From positions 1 to 7,605 of the forward strand of contig JAUNBV010000093.1 of assembly GCA_030526885.1 (NCBI GenBank): DNA of 7,605 nt, in the 5' to 3' direction. This DNA comes from Syntrophomonadaceae bacterium (lineage in GTDB: Bacteria; Bacillota; Syntrophomonadia; Syntrophomonadales; Syntrophomonadaceae). Both the position numbers and the translations under genes were made by a program. The notes under the pieces are model-generated. The model saw only the letters and a list, made by a program, of their open reading frames with translations, ran no database searches and was not told the origin of the DNA. Shown here piece by piece: positions 1 through 6,516 of the stretch (positions are counted from its first letter, which is position 1; every line of letters starts with the position of its first letter).

Positions 1-312
1 GTATTGACCGCTTAAACAGCCTGACCTTAGAAATCGCTTAGTAATGATCGCCCTTCACTTAACAAAACACGAACAATCGCCGTGAAAACGGGGTTAGAGC
101 CCCGAACAAGCCGACCCGGGTTTGTGACACCCATACCGCCCATCTCATACTGCCCTTCAAAACGCCCGCGTTTAGCCCAAAGCTGCCTTTAGGAAACAAT
201 GGGCGCCCATCCCGTACAGGCCATGCGGCGCCGCTTGAGTCCGCCGCCGCCGCGTACCATCGGTGGCATGGCGCGAAAGAATGCTTTGGGGCGAGGCCGG
301 GGCGGCAAATGT
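1..312. other. Left-edge region without a convincing complete gene
   Basis: No complete gene can be supported here. Longer open frames crossing this stretch on the minus strand are out-of-frame readings that begin inside the SEC-C gene, and their proteins are arginine- and proline-rich without recognisable motifs. On the plus strand, positions 3-41 could be the last 12 codons of a gene entering from the left (IDRLNSLTLEIA), followed by three consecutive in-frame stops, TAG TAA TGA, at 39-47; twelve residues are too few to identify anything. The stretch also contains perfect palindromes at 114-121 (ACCCGGGT), 199-210 (ATGGGCGCCCAT) and 225-234 (GCGGCGCCGC), a CCG-rich run near 241-254, and a hairpin at 89-104 listed separately. 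It is probably the 3' flank of the SEC-C gene. Confidence 0.5.
85..104 (-). terminator. Possible weak intrinsic terminator downstream of the SEC-C gene
   Basis: Read on the minus strand, CGGGG (104-100) and CCCCG (93-89) form a 5-bp GC stem with a 6-base loop, followed directly by TTTT (88-85). The orientation suits a transcript coming from the SEC-C gene, but it lies about 210 bases beyond that gene's stop codon, the stem is short and the T run has only four bases. Read on the plus strand there is no T run after the hairpin, so it should not act in both directions. Confidence 0.35.
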
Positions 313-1569
313 TTAAACGATGCGCAGGCGCAGGTATTCCAGCAGGGCCTGTCCTTCGCTTCCTTCCTCCGCTTTCGCGGACAGGTCGTTGAGCAGTTGA
401 TGGAGCCGCTCCCGGCCGGCTTCGTCGGTCCTTGCTTCCTGCGGGGTCTTGCCGTCCAGTTCCGGGTAGGGGGTGCGCAGCCAGCGGTCGCTTTCCCGCA
501 GCCGGGTGGCTTCCAGCCATAGGCCGGTATATTCATCCTCCGGATAAATGCCTAAAAGGTTATTGTGAAATACGGTCAAACGCCCGGCGATGCCCTCGGC
601 TGCCTCCATCAGGAAGTCGAGGGATTCTTTCATTTCGGACAGGATTTCGCTGCACAAAATGAGCTTTTGCGGTCCCAGGCCGATAGCCCTAAAACCCTTG
701 CGTTCGGCGGGCAGGTACCAGTCGATGCCGGCACAGCTAAGCTCAGGCGCAAAACGCCGGTCATGGTCAAGCTGCCCGCGCAGGGCGGCGGCTTCGCCGT
801 CATCCACCGTGGCGCAGCGCATGTCGTTCATGGCGAGATAGCGTCCCCGGGAGGCGTGGTCGAAGATGCCGAACACGCGCGCGGAGTTGAATTTCAGCAC
901 TTCCGCGTGATTTAAGTCCGGGGCCTGGGCCTGCAGGAAATCGACATGCTCACAGATAAAGTCGCTGATGCCCGACTGATCGTTTATCACCAGCACCATG
1001 CCGGAGAAAACGGCGGCGTCCTTGAAAAACACCAGCCGCCCCAGCAGCAAAAGGGGCTCGCTTTTATCCGGCATTTCAAACGGTTCCTTTAAATAAACTA
1101 ATATTTCGCGGCCGGTGAACAGGTCGCGCACCCCTAGCTCCACCCCGGCGCTTTCCACCACCTGATACACCGACAGATGAGACAAGGCCAGCGCCGCCAG
1201 GCATTGCATCAGCGGCTGCGGCAGCAACTCGAGATTGCGGTTCATGTACTCCCAGGCCAGCGTGTTGTCGTCCTCATCCAAAAGGTCAAACCACAGCCAA
1301 TCGGAATAAAAGGTCTCCTGGGCTTCCGGCAGCTTCATTTCCACCGTGTGGGCCAAAAAGCGCTGCAGGAAATCCTGGCGCAGCCGGCTCAGGCTGTCCT
1401 CATACTCGCGTTCCAGCCGCATTTTACACTGCATCATCAACTCATTGGCGCGGTCGAAGGGATTGTCGCTGTCGCCGATGAGCTCGTCCAGCTCCCAGCA
1501 GCAATTTTTGTATTTTTTGCCGCTGCCGCAGGGGCAGGGCTCGTTGCGTCCCGCTCGGGTTTTGCTCAT
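313..1569 (-). CDS. SEC-C zinc-motif protein of unknown function
   Basis: The 418-residue product opens with a SEC-C motif: Cys12, Cys14, Cys23 and Cys24 in CPCGSGKKYKNCC, the zinc-binding signature also found at the C-terminus of SecA and in YecA-like proteins. Here it is N-terminal and fused to a long acidic, Leu-rich, mostly helical-looking region (about 30-360) that I cannot assign. Near the C-terminus (about 363-395) is a W..TPYPELDGKTPQEAR block followed by an amphipathic LHQLLNDL stretch; similar blocks occur in other SEC-C-containing proteins. No signal peptide or membrane segment is apparent, so it is probably cytoplasmic. The start ATG has AAGGTG about 10 bases upstream on the minus strand, and the motif begins at residue 12, so little is missing. 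It diverges from valS and has no operon partner here. The coding call is firm; the function is unknown. A link to Sec-dependent export should not be inferred from the motif alone. Confidence 0.9.
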   Translation of the reverse strand: MSKTRAGRNEPCPCGSGKKYKNCCWELDELIGDSDNPFDRANELMMQCKMRLEREYEDSLSRLRQDFLQRFLAHTVEMKLPEAQETFYSDWLWFDLLDEDDNTLAWEYMNRNLELLPQPLMQCLAALALSHLSVYQVVESAGVELGVRDLFTGREILVYLKEPFEMPDKSEPLLLLGRLVFFKDAAVFSGMVLVINDQSGISDFICEHVDFLQAQAPDLNHAEVLKFNSARVFGIFDHASRGRYLAMNDMRCATVDDGEAAALRGQLDHDRRFAPELSCAGIDWYLPAERKGFRAIGLGPQKLILCSEILSEMKESLDFLMEAAEGIAGRLTVFHNNLLGIYPEDEYTGLWLEATRLRESDRWLRTPYPELDGKTPQEARTDEAGRERLHQLLNDLSAKAEEGSEGQALLEYLRLRIV

Positions 1570-1693
1570 GTTTTATTCACACCTTTTTATAAATTTATAT
1601 TGGCCAAAATAGTTTAGCATAGTTAAAGCGGGTATGTACAGGGGGCATATTGAACGCAAAATATGGAGGCATGATGTTTTTTCTCGTAAATCC

Positions 1694-1723
1694 TTGCTAT
1701 TAAGGGGGGAAAGTCAGTACAAT
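1694..1723 (+). promoter_or_regulatory. Likely sigma-A type promoter for valS
   Basis: A -35-like TTGCTA (1694-1699) is separated by 18 bases from a -10-like TACAAT (1718-1723), which differs from the consensus hexamer at one position. It lies about 50 bases upstream of the valS start and points toward it. Many clostridial valS genes have a T-box leader, but I see no T-box conserved sequence and no terminator/antiterminator pair between 1570 and 1776, and the transcript leader from this promoter would be too short for one. Assignment is by motif only. Confidence 0.45.
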
Positions 1724-1776
1724 AAGCAGATGAAATGAATTTAAGGCACGATATATATTAAGGAGGGCGCGTTACG

Positions 1777-4425
1777 ATGGAAACGGGCAAACAGCGGGCC
1801 GCGGTGTACGAACCGGCGGAGGTGGAGCAGAAATGGTATGGGTGGTGGCGTGAACGGGGGTATTTTCGCCCGTCCGGTACAGGGGAGAGCTTTACGGTGG
1901 TGATGCCCCCGCCCAATGTCACCGGTCAACTGCATCTGGGCCATGCGCTGGACAATACCATCCAGGATATACTTATCCGCTGGCGCCGGATGCAGGGCTT
2001 CAATACCCTGTGGGTACCCGGTACCGACCATGCCGGAATCGCTACCCAGGCCAAGGTGGAGGAGGCTTTGGCGCAGGAAGGCGTCAGCCGTCAGCAACTG
2101 GGGCGGGAAGCCTTTCTGGAACGGGTGTGGGAATGGAAAAATCTGTACGGCGACCGCATCACGCGGCAGTTATGCCTTTTGGGCTCCTCCTGCGACTGGG
2201 AGCGGGAGCGCTTTACCATGGATGAAAATTGCTCCCGCGCGGTGCGTGAAGTTTTTGTCAATCTGTATGAGGAAGGCCTCATCTATCAGGGCGATTATAT
2301 CGTGAACTGGTGCCCGCGCTGCCTAACCGCGATCTCCGATATCGAGGTGGAGCATGAGGACGAGGACGGCGGGCTGTGGTATTTGAAATATCCGGTGGAG
2401 GACAGCGACGAATTCATCGTGGTAGCCACCACCCGCCCCGAAACCATGCTGGGCGATACCGGGGTGGCGGTACATCCGGAGGATGAACGCTATAGGGGGC
2501 TGGTGGGCAAAATGGTGGTGCTGCCGCTGGTGGGCAGGAAGATACCGGTGTTTGCCGATGATTATGTGGACCGCGAGTTTGGCACCGGCGCGGTCAAGGT
2601 GACCCCCGCCCATGATCCCAATGATTTCGACATGGGGCAGCGGCATGGGCTGGACACCATCAGCGTAATGAATCTTGACGGCACCATGAACGAAGCTGCG
2701 GGAGACGCTTACGCCGGTATGGACCGCTACGCGTGCCGGGAGGCGGTAGTAAACCATCTCCGCGCGCGGGGCGCGCTGCTGGAGCATGAGGTACACCGCC
2801 ATGCGGTGGGCCATTGCCAACGCTGCAACACCGTGGTGGAGCCCATGGTATCGCGGCAGTGGTTCGTGCGGATGCAGCCGCTGGCCAAGCCCGCCATCGA
2901 GACGGTGCTCAGCGGCGATACCCGTTTCGTGCCGGAACGCTTTACCCGCATCTATATCAACTGGATGGAAAACATCCGCGATTGGTGCATTTCCCGCCAG
3001 CTATGGTGGGGACACCGCATCCCGGTGTGGTATTGCGATAGCTGCGGCGAAGTGATCTGCAGCAAGTCCGACCCCACCGCCTGCCCGGGCTGCGGCCATG
3101 AGGAACTCCGGCAGGACGAGGATGTGCTGGACACCTGGTTTTCCTCCGCCCTGTGGCCTTTTTCCACCCTGGGCTGGCCGGAGGACACGGCGGATATGCA
3201 AACCTTTTATCCCACCAGCGTGCTGGTGACCGGACGCGATATCATTTTCTTCTGGGTGGCGCGCATGATTTTTTCCGGGCTGCACCACGCCCATAAGACA
3301 CCCTTCCATACTGTGAACATCCACGGGCTGATCTTGGACGGGCAGGGGCGTAAGATGAGCAAATCGCTGAACAACGGCATCGACCCCATCGAGGTGATTG
3401 AAAAATACGGCGCCGATACCTTGCGTTTTTCGCTGGTGACCGGCGTGAGCCCCGGCAACGATATCCGCTTTAACTGGGAAAAGGTAGAGAACACCAGGAA
3501 TTTTGCCAATAAAATCTGGAACGCCTCGCGCTTTGTGCTGATGAACCTGGATGATTATGAGCCGGTCAACCTGGAGTTTGACGAGCTCACCCTGCCGGAT
3601 AAATGGATTATCTCGCGCTTCCAGCAGTGCGTGTGGGACATGACCCTCCAGCTTGACGCTTACGACTGGGGCGAAGCCGCGCGCAGCATCTACGATTTCA
3701 TCTGGGACGACTTTTGCGACTGGTATATCGAGCTGTGCAAACAGCGCCTGACCCCGGAGCAGGATACGGCCAAGCGCCGCACGGCGCAGAATGTGCTGCG
3801 GGATACGTTAAACGGCATCCTGGCCCTTTTGCATCCCTTTATGCCCTTTTTGTCGGAGGAACTGTACCAGGCCCTGCCGGGACACGGTGAAAGCCTGATG
3901 ATACAGGCCTGGCCGCAGGCGGACGAGGGGCTTATCTGCGCCGCGGCCATAGAGGAGATGAACGATCTGATGGCGGCGGTGCGCGGCCTGCGCAATATCC
4001 GCGCCGAATTCCGCATCCCCGCGGGGGCTAAGCTCGATGCGGTACTGCTCATCCCCGAAGCGGAGCGCCGCCGTGGCATTATTGACAATCAGGAATATAT
4101 CATCCGGCTGGCGCGGCTGGAATCGCTGCGGATAGAAGCCGAACTGCCGGAAAAACCCGTCCAATCGGCTTCCGTATTGTCGGCCCGGATGCAGATTTAT
4201 GTGCCGCTTGAAGGGCTCATCGACATCGGCAAGGAAAAGGAACGCCTGCTCAAGGAATTAAAAAGCGCCGAGGCCGAAGCGGCCAAGGCGGAGGGCAAGC
4301 TAAACAACGAGAAATTTACCGCCCAAGCCCCGCCGGAAGTCATTGCCAAGGAAAGGGCCAAGGCCGAGGAAGCGCGGCAAAAGAAAGAAGGAGTGTTACA
4401 ACGCCTGCACAGCCTGAACTCCTGA
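1777..4425 (+). CDS. valS: Valyl-tRNA synthetase
   Basis: This class Ia aminoacyl-tRNA synthetase charges tRNA-Val with valine using ATP and hydrolyses mischarged Thr-tRNA-Val. The 882-residue length is normal for bacterial ValRS. The HIGH-type motif is HLGH (53-56) inside PPPNVTGQLHLGH, and the KMSKS loop is intact at 526-530. The CP1 editing domain is marked by TTRPET (218-223) and HDPNDFD further on. Cysteine pairs in WYCDSCG and CPGCG (about 422-445) look like the zinc-binding insertion typical of this family. The C-terminus from about 812 is Lys/Glu/Ala-rich and coiled-coil-like (KEKERLLKELKSAEAEAAKAE), matching the tRNA-binding arm. Its ribosome binding site is AAGGAGG at 1760-1766, ten bases before the ATG. 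It is probably cotranscribed with folC, whose reading frame overlaps its end. No truncation or lost catalytic motif is seen. Confidence 0.98.
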   Translation: METGKQRAAVYEPAEVEQKWYGWWRERGYFRPSGTGESFTVVMPPPNVTGQLHLGHALDNTIQDILIRWRRMQGFNTLWVPGTDHAGIATQAKVEEALAQEGVSRQQLGREAFLERVWEWKNLYGDRITRQLCLLGSSCDWERERFTMDENCSRAVREVFVNLYEEGLIYQGDYIVNWCPRCLTAISDIEVEHEDEDGGLWYLKYPVEDSDEFIVVATTRPETMLGDTGVAVHPEDERYRGLVGKMVVLPLVGRKIPVFADDYVDREFGTGAVKVTPAHDPNDFDMGQRHGLDTISVMNLDGTMNEAAGDAYAGMDRYACREAVVNHLRARGALLEHEVHRHAVGHCQRCNTVVEPMVSRQWFVRMQPLAKPAIETVLSGDTRFVPERFTRIYINWMENIRDWCISRQLWWGHRIPVWYCDSCGEVICSKSDPTACPGCGHEELRQDEDVLDTWFSSALWPFSTLGWPEDTADMQTFYPTSVLVTGRDIIFFWVARMIFSGLHHAHKTPFHTVNIHGLILDGQGRKMSKSLNNGIDPIEVIEKYGADTLRFSLVTGVSPGNDIRFNWEKVENTRNFANKIWNASRFVLMNLDDYEPVNLEFDELTLPDKWIISRFQQCVWDMTLQLDAYDWGEAARSIYDFIWDDFCDWYIELCKQRLTPEQDTAKRRTAQNVLRDTLNGILALLHPFMPFLSEELYQALPGHGESLMIQAWPQADEGLICAAAIEEMNDLMAAVRGLRNIRAEFRIPAGAKLDAVLLIPEAERRRGIIDNQEYIIRLARLESLRIEAELPEKPVQSASVLSARMQIYVPLEGLIDIGKEKERLLKELKSAEAEAAKAEGKLNNEKFTAQAPPEVIAKERAKAEEARQKKEGVLQRLHSLNS
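4388..4403 (+). promoter_or_regulatory. folC ribosome binding site with possible ACG start codon
   Basis: AAGGAG at 4388-4393, inside the end of valS, is followed after 7 bases by ACG (4401-4403) in the folC frame. This is normal spacing for a start codon, and no ATG, GTG or TTG occurs in the folC frame between here and 4572. A GTG at 4393 is in the valS frame and leads only to the valS stop. The site therefore supports initiation at ACG, or at an ATG that has changed or been misread as ACG. CTG at 4422 and ATT at 4425 are also in frame but lie about 30 bases from the ribosome binding site. Confidence 0.4.
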
Positions 4426-5699
4426 TTGAACAGGAACTGACCGAGCTATGCGCCCGGGGCAGCCGTCCGGGGCTGTCCCGCATCACCGCCCTGCTGACGG
4501 CGTTAGATAACCCGCAGCAGGGCTTAAACTGCGTACATATAGCCGGGACCAACGGCAAAGGCTCGACTTCCATGATGATCGCCCACATGCTCCACCGGGC
4601 CGGCTATCGCTGCGCCCGTTTCAGCTCGCCCCATCTGCACAGCTACCGCGAACGCTTTACCATCGGCGGCAGGCCCGTCGCCGCCGACCGGGTATATGCC
4701 GCTCTGCAGCAGGTAAAAGCTGTGGTGCCCGACATCATCGCCCGGGGCGGTGAGCATCCCACCGAATTTGAGGTGCTGACCGCCATGGCGTTTCTGCTGT
4801 TCCGGCAGGAACGGGCGGAAATCGCGGTACTGGAAGTAGGGATGGGGGGGAGTTTTGATTCCACCAATGTCATCGTCCCTCTGCTGGCGGTCATTACCGG
4901 TATCGACTACGACCACACCGCTTTTCTGGGCGGCAGGCTGGAGGAGATCGCCGCCAATAAAGCCGGGATTATCAAACCCGGCGTACCGGTGCTGATCGGC
5001 ACTATGCCCCATGATGCCCGCGCCGTGGTGGCGGCGCGCGCGCGCCAGCTACAGGCCCCGCTGCTGGACACCGCCGGGGTGAGCGTTACCCTTCGCCGCC
5101 AGAGCCTCGAGGGGCAGGTGCTGGACATAGCCGCAGGGAAATTGCGGCTAACAGACCTGAAATTTAATCTGGTCGGTGAATATCAACGCCTTAACCTCGC
5201 GCTGGCGGTCAAGGCAGTGCAATATCTGCGCACACAGGGCTATTCGGTGGATGACGCCGCGCTCACAGATGCGCTGGCCACCGCGGTTATGCCCGGGCGG
5301 ATGGAGATAATGAGCCGGGAACCCTTGATAATACTCGACGCGGCGCATAATCCCCAGGGGGCGCGCGCCGTGAGCGCCGCCCTGCGCTCCCTGCTGCCCG
5401 ATGGCCGGGGATTGCTGCTGTGCGGCCTGTTGGACGACAAAGAGCTTAAAGATGTCATCGACCCGCTGGCCCAATGCTGCGGGGGAGCCGTCATCACCCG
5501 CCCCCAAGGCGACCGCGCCGCCGCTTGGCAGCGCGTGGCGGGGTATTGGCAGTGGCAGTGGCCGGAGCGGGAAGCCATAGCGGAGGAAAGCATCAGCCGG
5601 GCCCTACAAATCGCGCTTGAAAGATTACCCGACTATGACTACCTGCTGGTGTGCGGCTCCTTTTATCTGGTGGGCCCGGTGCGCGCATTGCTGCGCTGA
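4401..5699 (+). CDS. folC: Bifunctional folylpolyglutamate synthase / dihydrofolate synthase
   Basis: FolC ligates glutamate to folates with ATP, and in bacteria usually also to dihydropteroate, in the cytoplasm. The Mur-ligase-like fold is clear. Numbered from the proposed start, the P-loop is GTNGKGS (49-55), SSPHL is at 75-79, PTEFE at about 120-124, GMGGSFDSTN at 147-156, DYDH at 169-172 and KAGIIK at 187-192. In the C-terminal domain PGRMEI precedes DAAHNPQ (313-319), and the protein ends CGSFYLVGPVRALL. The first ATG in frame (4572) lies just after the P-loop, so it cannot be the true start. The upstream frame also fits the family: ELTELCARGSRPGLSRI matches the usual N-terminal helix and GLxRI motif without a gap. 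ACG at 4401 gives 432 residues, a normal length, and overlaps valS by 25 bases. The usual Arg in GGRxD is Ser151 here. Function is nearly certain; the exact start is not. Confidence 0.93.
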   Translation, partial: TPAQPELLIEQELTELCARGSRPGLSRITALLTALDNPQQGLNCVHIAGTNGKGSTSMMIAHMLHRAGYRCARFSSPHLHSYRERFTIGGRPVAADRVYAALQQVKAVVPDIIARGGEHPTEFEVLTAMAFLLFRQERAEIAVLEVGMGGSFDSTNVIVPLLAVITGIDYDHTAFLGGRLEEIAANKAGIIKPGVPVLIGTMPHDARAVVAARARQLQAPLLDTAGVSVTLRRQSLEGQVLDIAAGKLRLTDLKFNLVGEYQRLNLALAVKAVQYLRTQGYSVDDAALTDALATAVMPGRMEIMSREPLIILDAAHNPQGARAVSAALRSLLPDGRGLLLCGLLDDKELKDVIDPLAQCCGGAVITRPQGDRAAAWQRVAGYWQWQWPEREAIAEESISRALQIALERLPDYDYLLVCGSFYLVGPVRALLR

Positions 5700-5727
5700 A
5701 AATAGCGGCAAAAATAACAGAGCTACC

Positions 5728-5754
5728 GGCCGGGGTCTTTAGCCCCGGCCTTTT
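5728..5754 (+). terminator. Strong intrinsic terminator after folC
   Basis: GGCCGGGG (5728-5735) pairs perfectly with CCCCGGCC (5743-5750), an 8-bp all-GC stem around a 7-base loop, followed by TTTT (5751-5754) and then further A/T. It begins 28 bases after the folC stop and lies before the rex promoter, so it should end the valS-folC transcript. Read on the minus strand, the matching T run after the stem is absent. Confidence 0.88.
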
Positions 5755-5800
5755 AAATTTTAAGGTTGACTTTGCACCTATTTATATGCGGTGGCCGATG

Positions 5801-5809
5801 TGATAAAAT
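5801..5809 (+). promoter_or_regulatory. Probable extended -10 promoter element for rex
   Basis: TGATAAAAT contains a TG dinucleotide one base ahead of TAAAAT (5804-5809), which is one mismatch from the -10 consensus. No good -35 hexamer lies at 16-18 bases; TTGACT (5766-5771) is attractive but 32 bases away, so it cannot pair with this -10. The site follows the folC terminator and precedes rex, so a promoter is expected here. Confidence 0.4.
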
Positions 5810-5823
5810 AAACATGTTCACAA
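5806..5823 (+). promoter_or_regulatory. Possible Rex operator (autoregulation)
   Basis: The right half, TTCACAA (5817-5823), matches exactly the half-site of the known Rex consensus TTGTGAA-N4-TTCACAA. The left half, AAATAAA (5806-5812), matches poorly (3 of 7), with CATG between. The 18-base size and the position between the -10 element and the rex ribosome binding site suit a repressor site acting on rex itself. Asymmetric Rex sites exist, but one good half-site in an A/T-rich promoter can arise by chance. Confidence 0.35.
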
Positions 5824-5837
5824 AAGGGGGAGCGAGC

Positions 5838-6467
5838 GTGAGGGTCTATAAGATTCCGGAGGCTTCGGTGATGCGGCTGGTGGTTTATTCACGGCTGCTG
5901 GGGCAGTTGATGGCGGAGGGAGTCGATACGGTGTCGTCGCGTGATATCGCGCGATGCGCTGGGGTGAGTTCGGCTCAGGTACGCAAGGACCTGGCATATT
6001 TCGGCGCGTTTGGCACCAGGGGCGTGGGGTATCAGGTAGAGCGGCTCTACGATTCCCTGCGGGAGATTTTGGGGCAGGATAAGCAGCGGCGGATTATGAT
6101 CGTGGGGGTCGGCCGCCTGGGCTGGGCTCTGGCCTGCTATCCCGGTTTTTATAATAAGGGCTATACGGTAAAAGCCGCGGTCGACGTCAATCCGATGCTG
6201 ATAGGCAAGGCGGCGGGACCGGTGGTGGTGGCTGATATAAAACGTATGGAGGAGCTGATAGCCGCGCAGGAGATCGAGATGGCGCTGATTACGGTGCCGG
6301 CGGCTGCGGCGCAGGAGGTGGCGGATCGGCTGGTGGCGGCGGGGAGTAGGGCTATCCTTAACTTTGCGCCCTGCGTTATCCGCGTCCCGCATGGGGTGCA
6401 GCTGCGCAATGTGGATTTGACGGTAAATATGGAGATGCTGAGCTTTAATCTGTTGCAAAACAGTTAG
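5838..6467 (+). CDS. rex: Redox-sensing transcriptional repressor Rex
   Basis: Rex binds DNA when NADH/NAD+ is low and releases it when NADH rises, typically controlling fermentation and respiration genes. The 209-residue product has the family layout: a winged-helix N-terminus (about 1-75) with SSRDIARCAGVSSAQVRKDLAYFG and the RGVGY wing region, a Rossmann domain with GVGRLG (90-95) and VDVNP, then TVPAAAAQEVAD, ILNFAP and NVDLTVNMEMLSF at the C-terminal swapped helix. I chose GTG 5838 because AGGGGGAG lies just upstream and translation then begins MRVYKIPEA, aligning with typical Rex starts; the in-frame ATG at 5814 and TTG at 5766 add residues foreign to the family, and the ATG falls within the possible operator. 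The family usually has Asn after GxG in the dinucleotide loop (GxGNLG); here it is Arg93. It is probably cotranscribed with radC, 49 bases downstream. Confidence 0.96.
   Translation: MRVYKIPEASVMRLVVYSRLLGQLMAEGVDTVSSRDIARCAGVSSAQVRKDLAYFGAFGTRGVGYQVERLYDSLREILGQDKQRRIMIVGVGRLGWALACYPGFYNKGYTVKAAVDVNPMLIGKAAGPVVVADIKRMEELIAAQEIEMALITVPAAAAQEVADRLVAAGSRAILNFAPCVIRVPHGVQLRNVDLTVNMEMLSFNLLQNS
6450..6463 (+). other. Small hairpin with GNRA loop at the end of rex
   Basis: CTGTT (6450-6454) pairs with AACAG (6459-6463) around the loop GCAA, which is of the GNRA type. It covers the last codons of rex. There is no T run after it, so it is not an intrinsic terminator. It might stabilise a transcript end or be incidental, since it also encodes the LLQNS end of Rex. 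Confidence 0.3.
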
Positions 6468-6497
6468 CGCGATCGCGCGATATATACGCGATATATA
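6467..6497. repeat. 12-bp palindrome joined to an 11-bp tandem repeat between rex and radC
   Basis: GCGCGATCGCGC (6467-6478) is a perfect palindrome that starts in the rex stop codon and contains the octamer GCGATCGC. It overlaps two head-to-tail copies of CGCGATATATA (6476-6486 and 6487-6497); the CGCGAT at 6468-6473 resembles a further partial copy. The array fills most of the 49-base gap between rex and radC and ends just before the radC ribosome binding site. The alternating pyrimidine-purine sequence should melt or deform easily. It could be an operator or a -10 region, but no proper -35 pairs with it, so its function is unknown. Confidence 0.75.
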
Positions 6498-6516
6498 TGT
6501 AAAGGGATGAGGCGCT

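Noticed and set aside
59..536. Minus-strand open frames at 59-520 and 189-536 as genes
   Set aside because: They overlap the SEC-C gene out of frame, are rich in Arg, Pro, Ala and Gly as expected of shadow frames in GC-rich DNA, and show no motif.
1570..1776. T-box riboswitch ahead of valS
   Set aside because: No conserved T-box sequence, no terminator/antiterminator hairpin pair and too little leader after the likely promoter.
4393..4425. GTG at 4393 as the folC start, via frameshift
   Set aside because: It is in the valS frame and reaches the valS stop after ten codons. The peptide LQRLHSLNS loosely resembles FolC N-termini, but the proper folC frame already gives an ungapped match to the family from about 4434 onward, so no frameshift is needed.
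5033..5046. GC-alternating palindrome inside folC (GGCGCGCGCGCGCC)
   Set aside because: It encodes part of a normal Ala/Arg-rich stretch of FolC; such runs are expected from codon use in GC-rich genes.
5766..5771. TTGACT as the -35 of the rex promoter
   Set aside because: At 17 bases downstream the sequence is CGGTGG, not a -10, and the actual -10 candidate is 32 bases away.
5766..5837. Longer Rex starting at TTG 5766 or ATG 5814
   Set aside because: The added residues do not match Rex N-termini, the region carries the promoter and possible operator, and the GTG at 5838 has the appropriate ribosome binding site.
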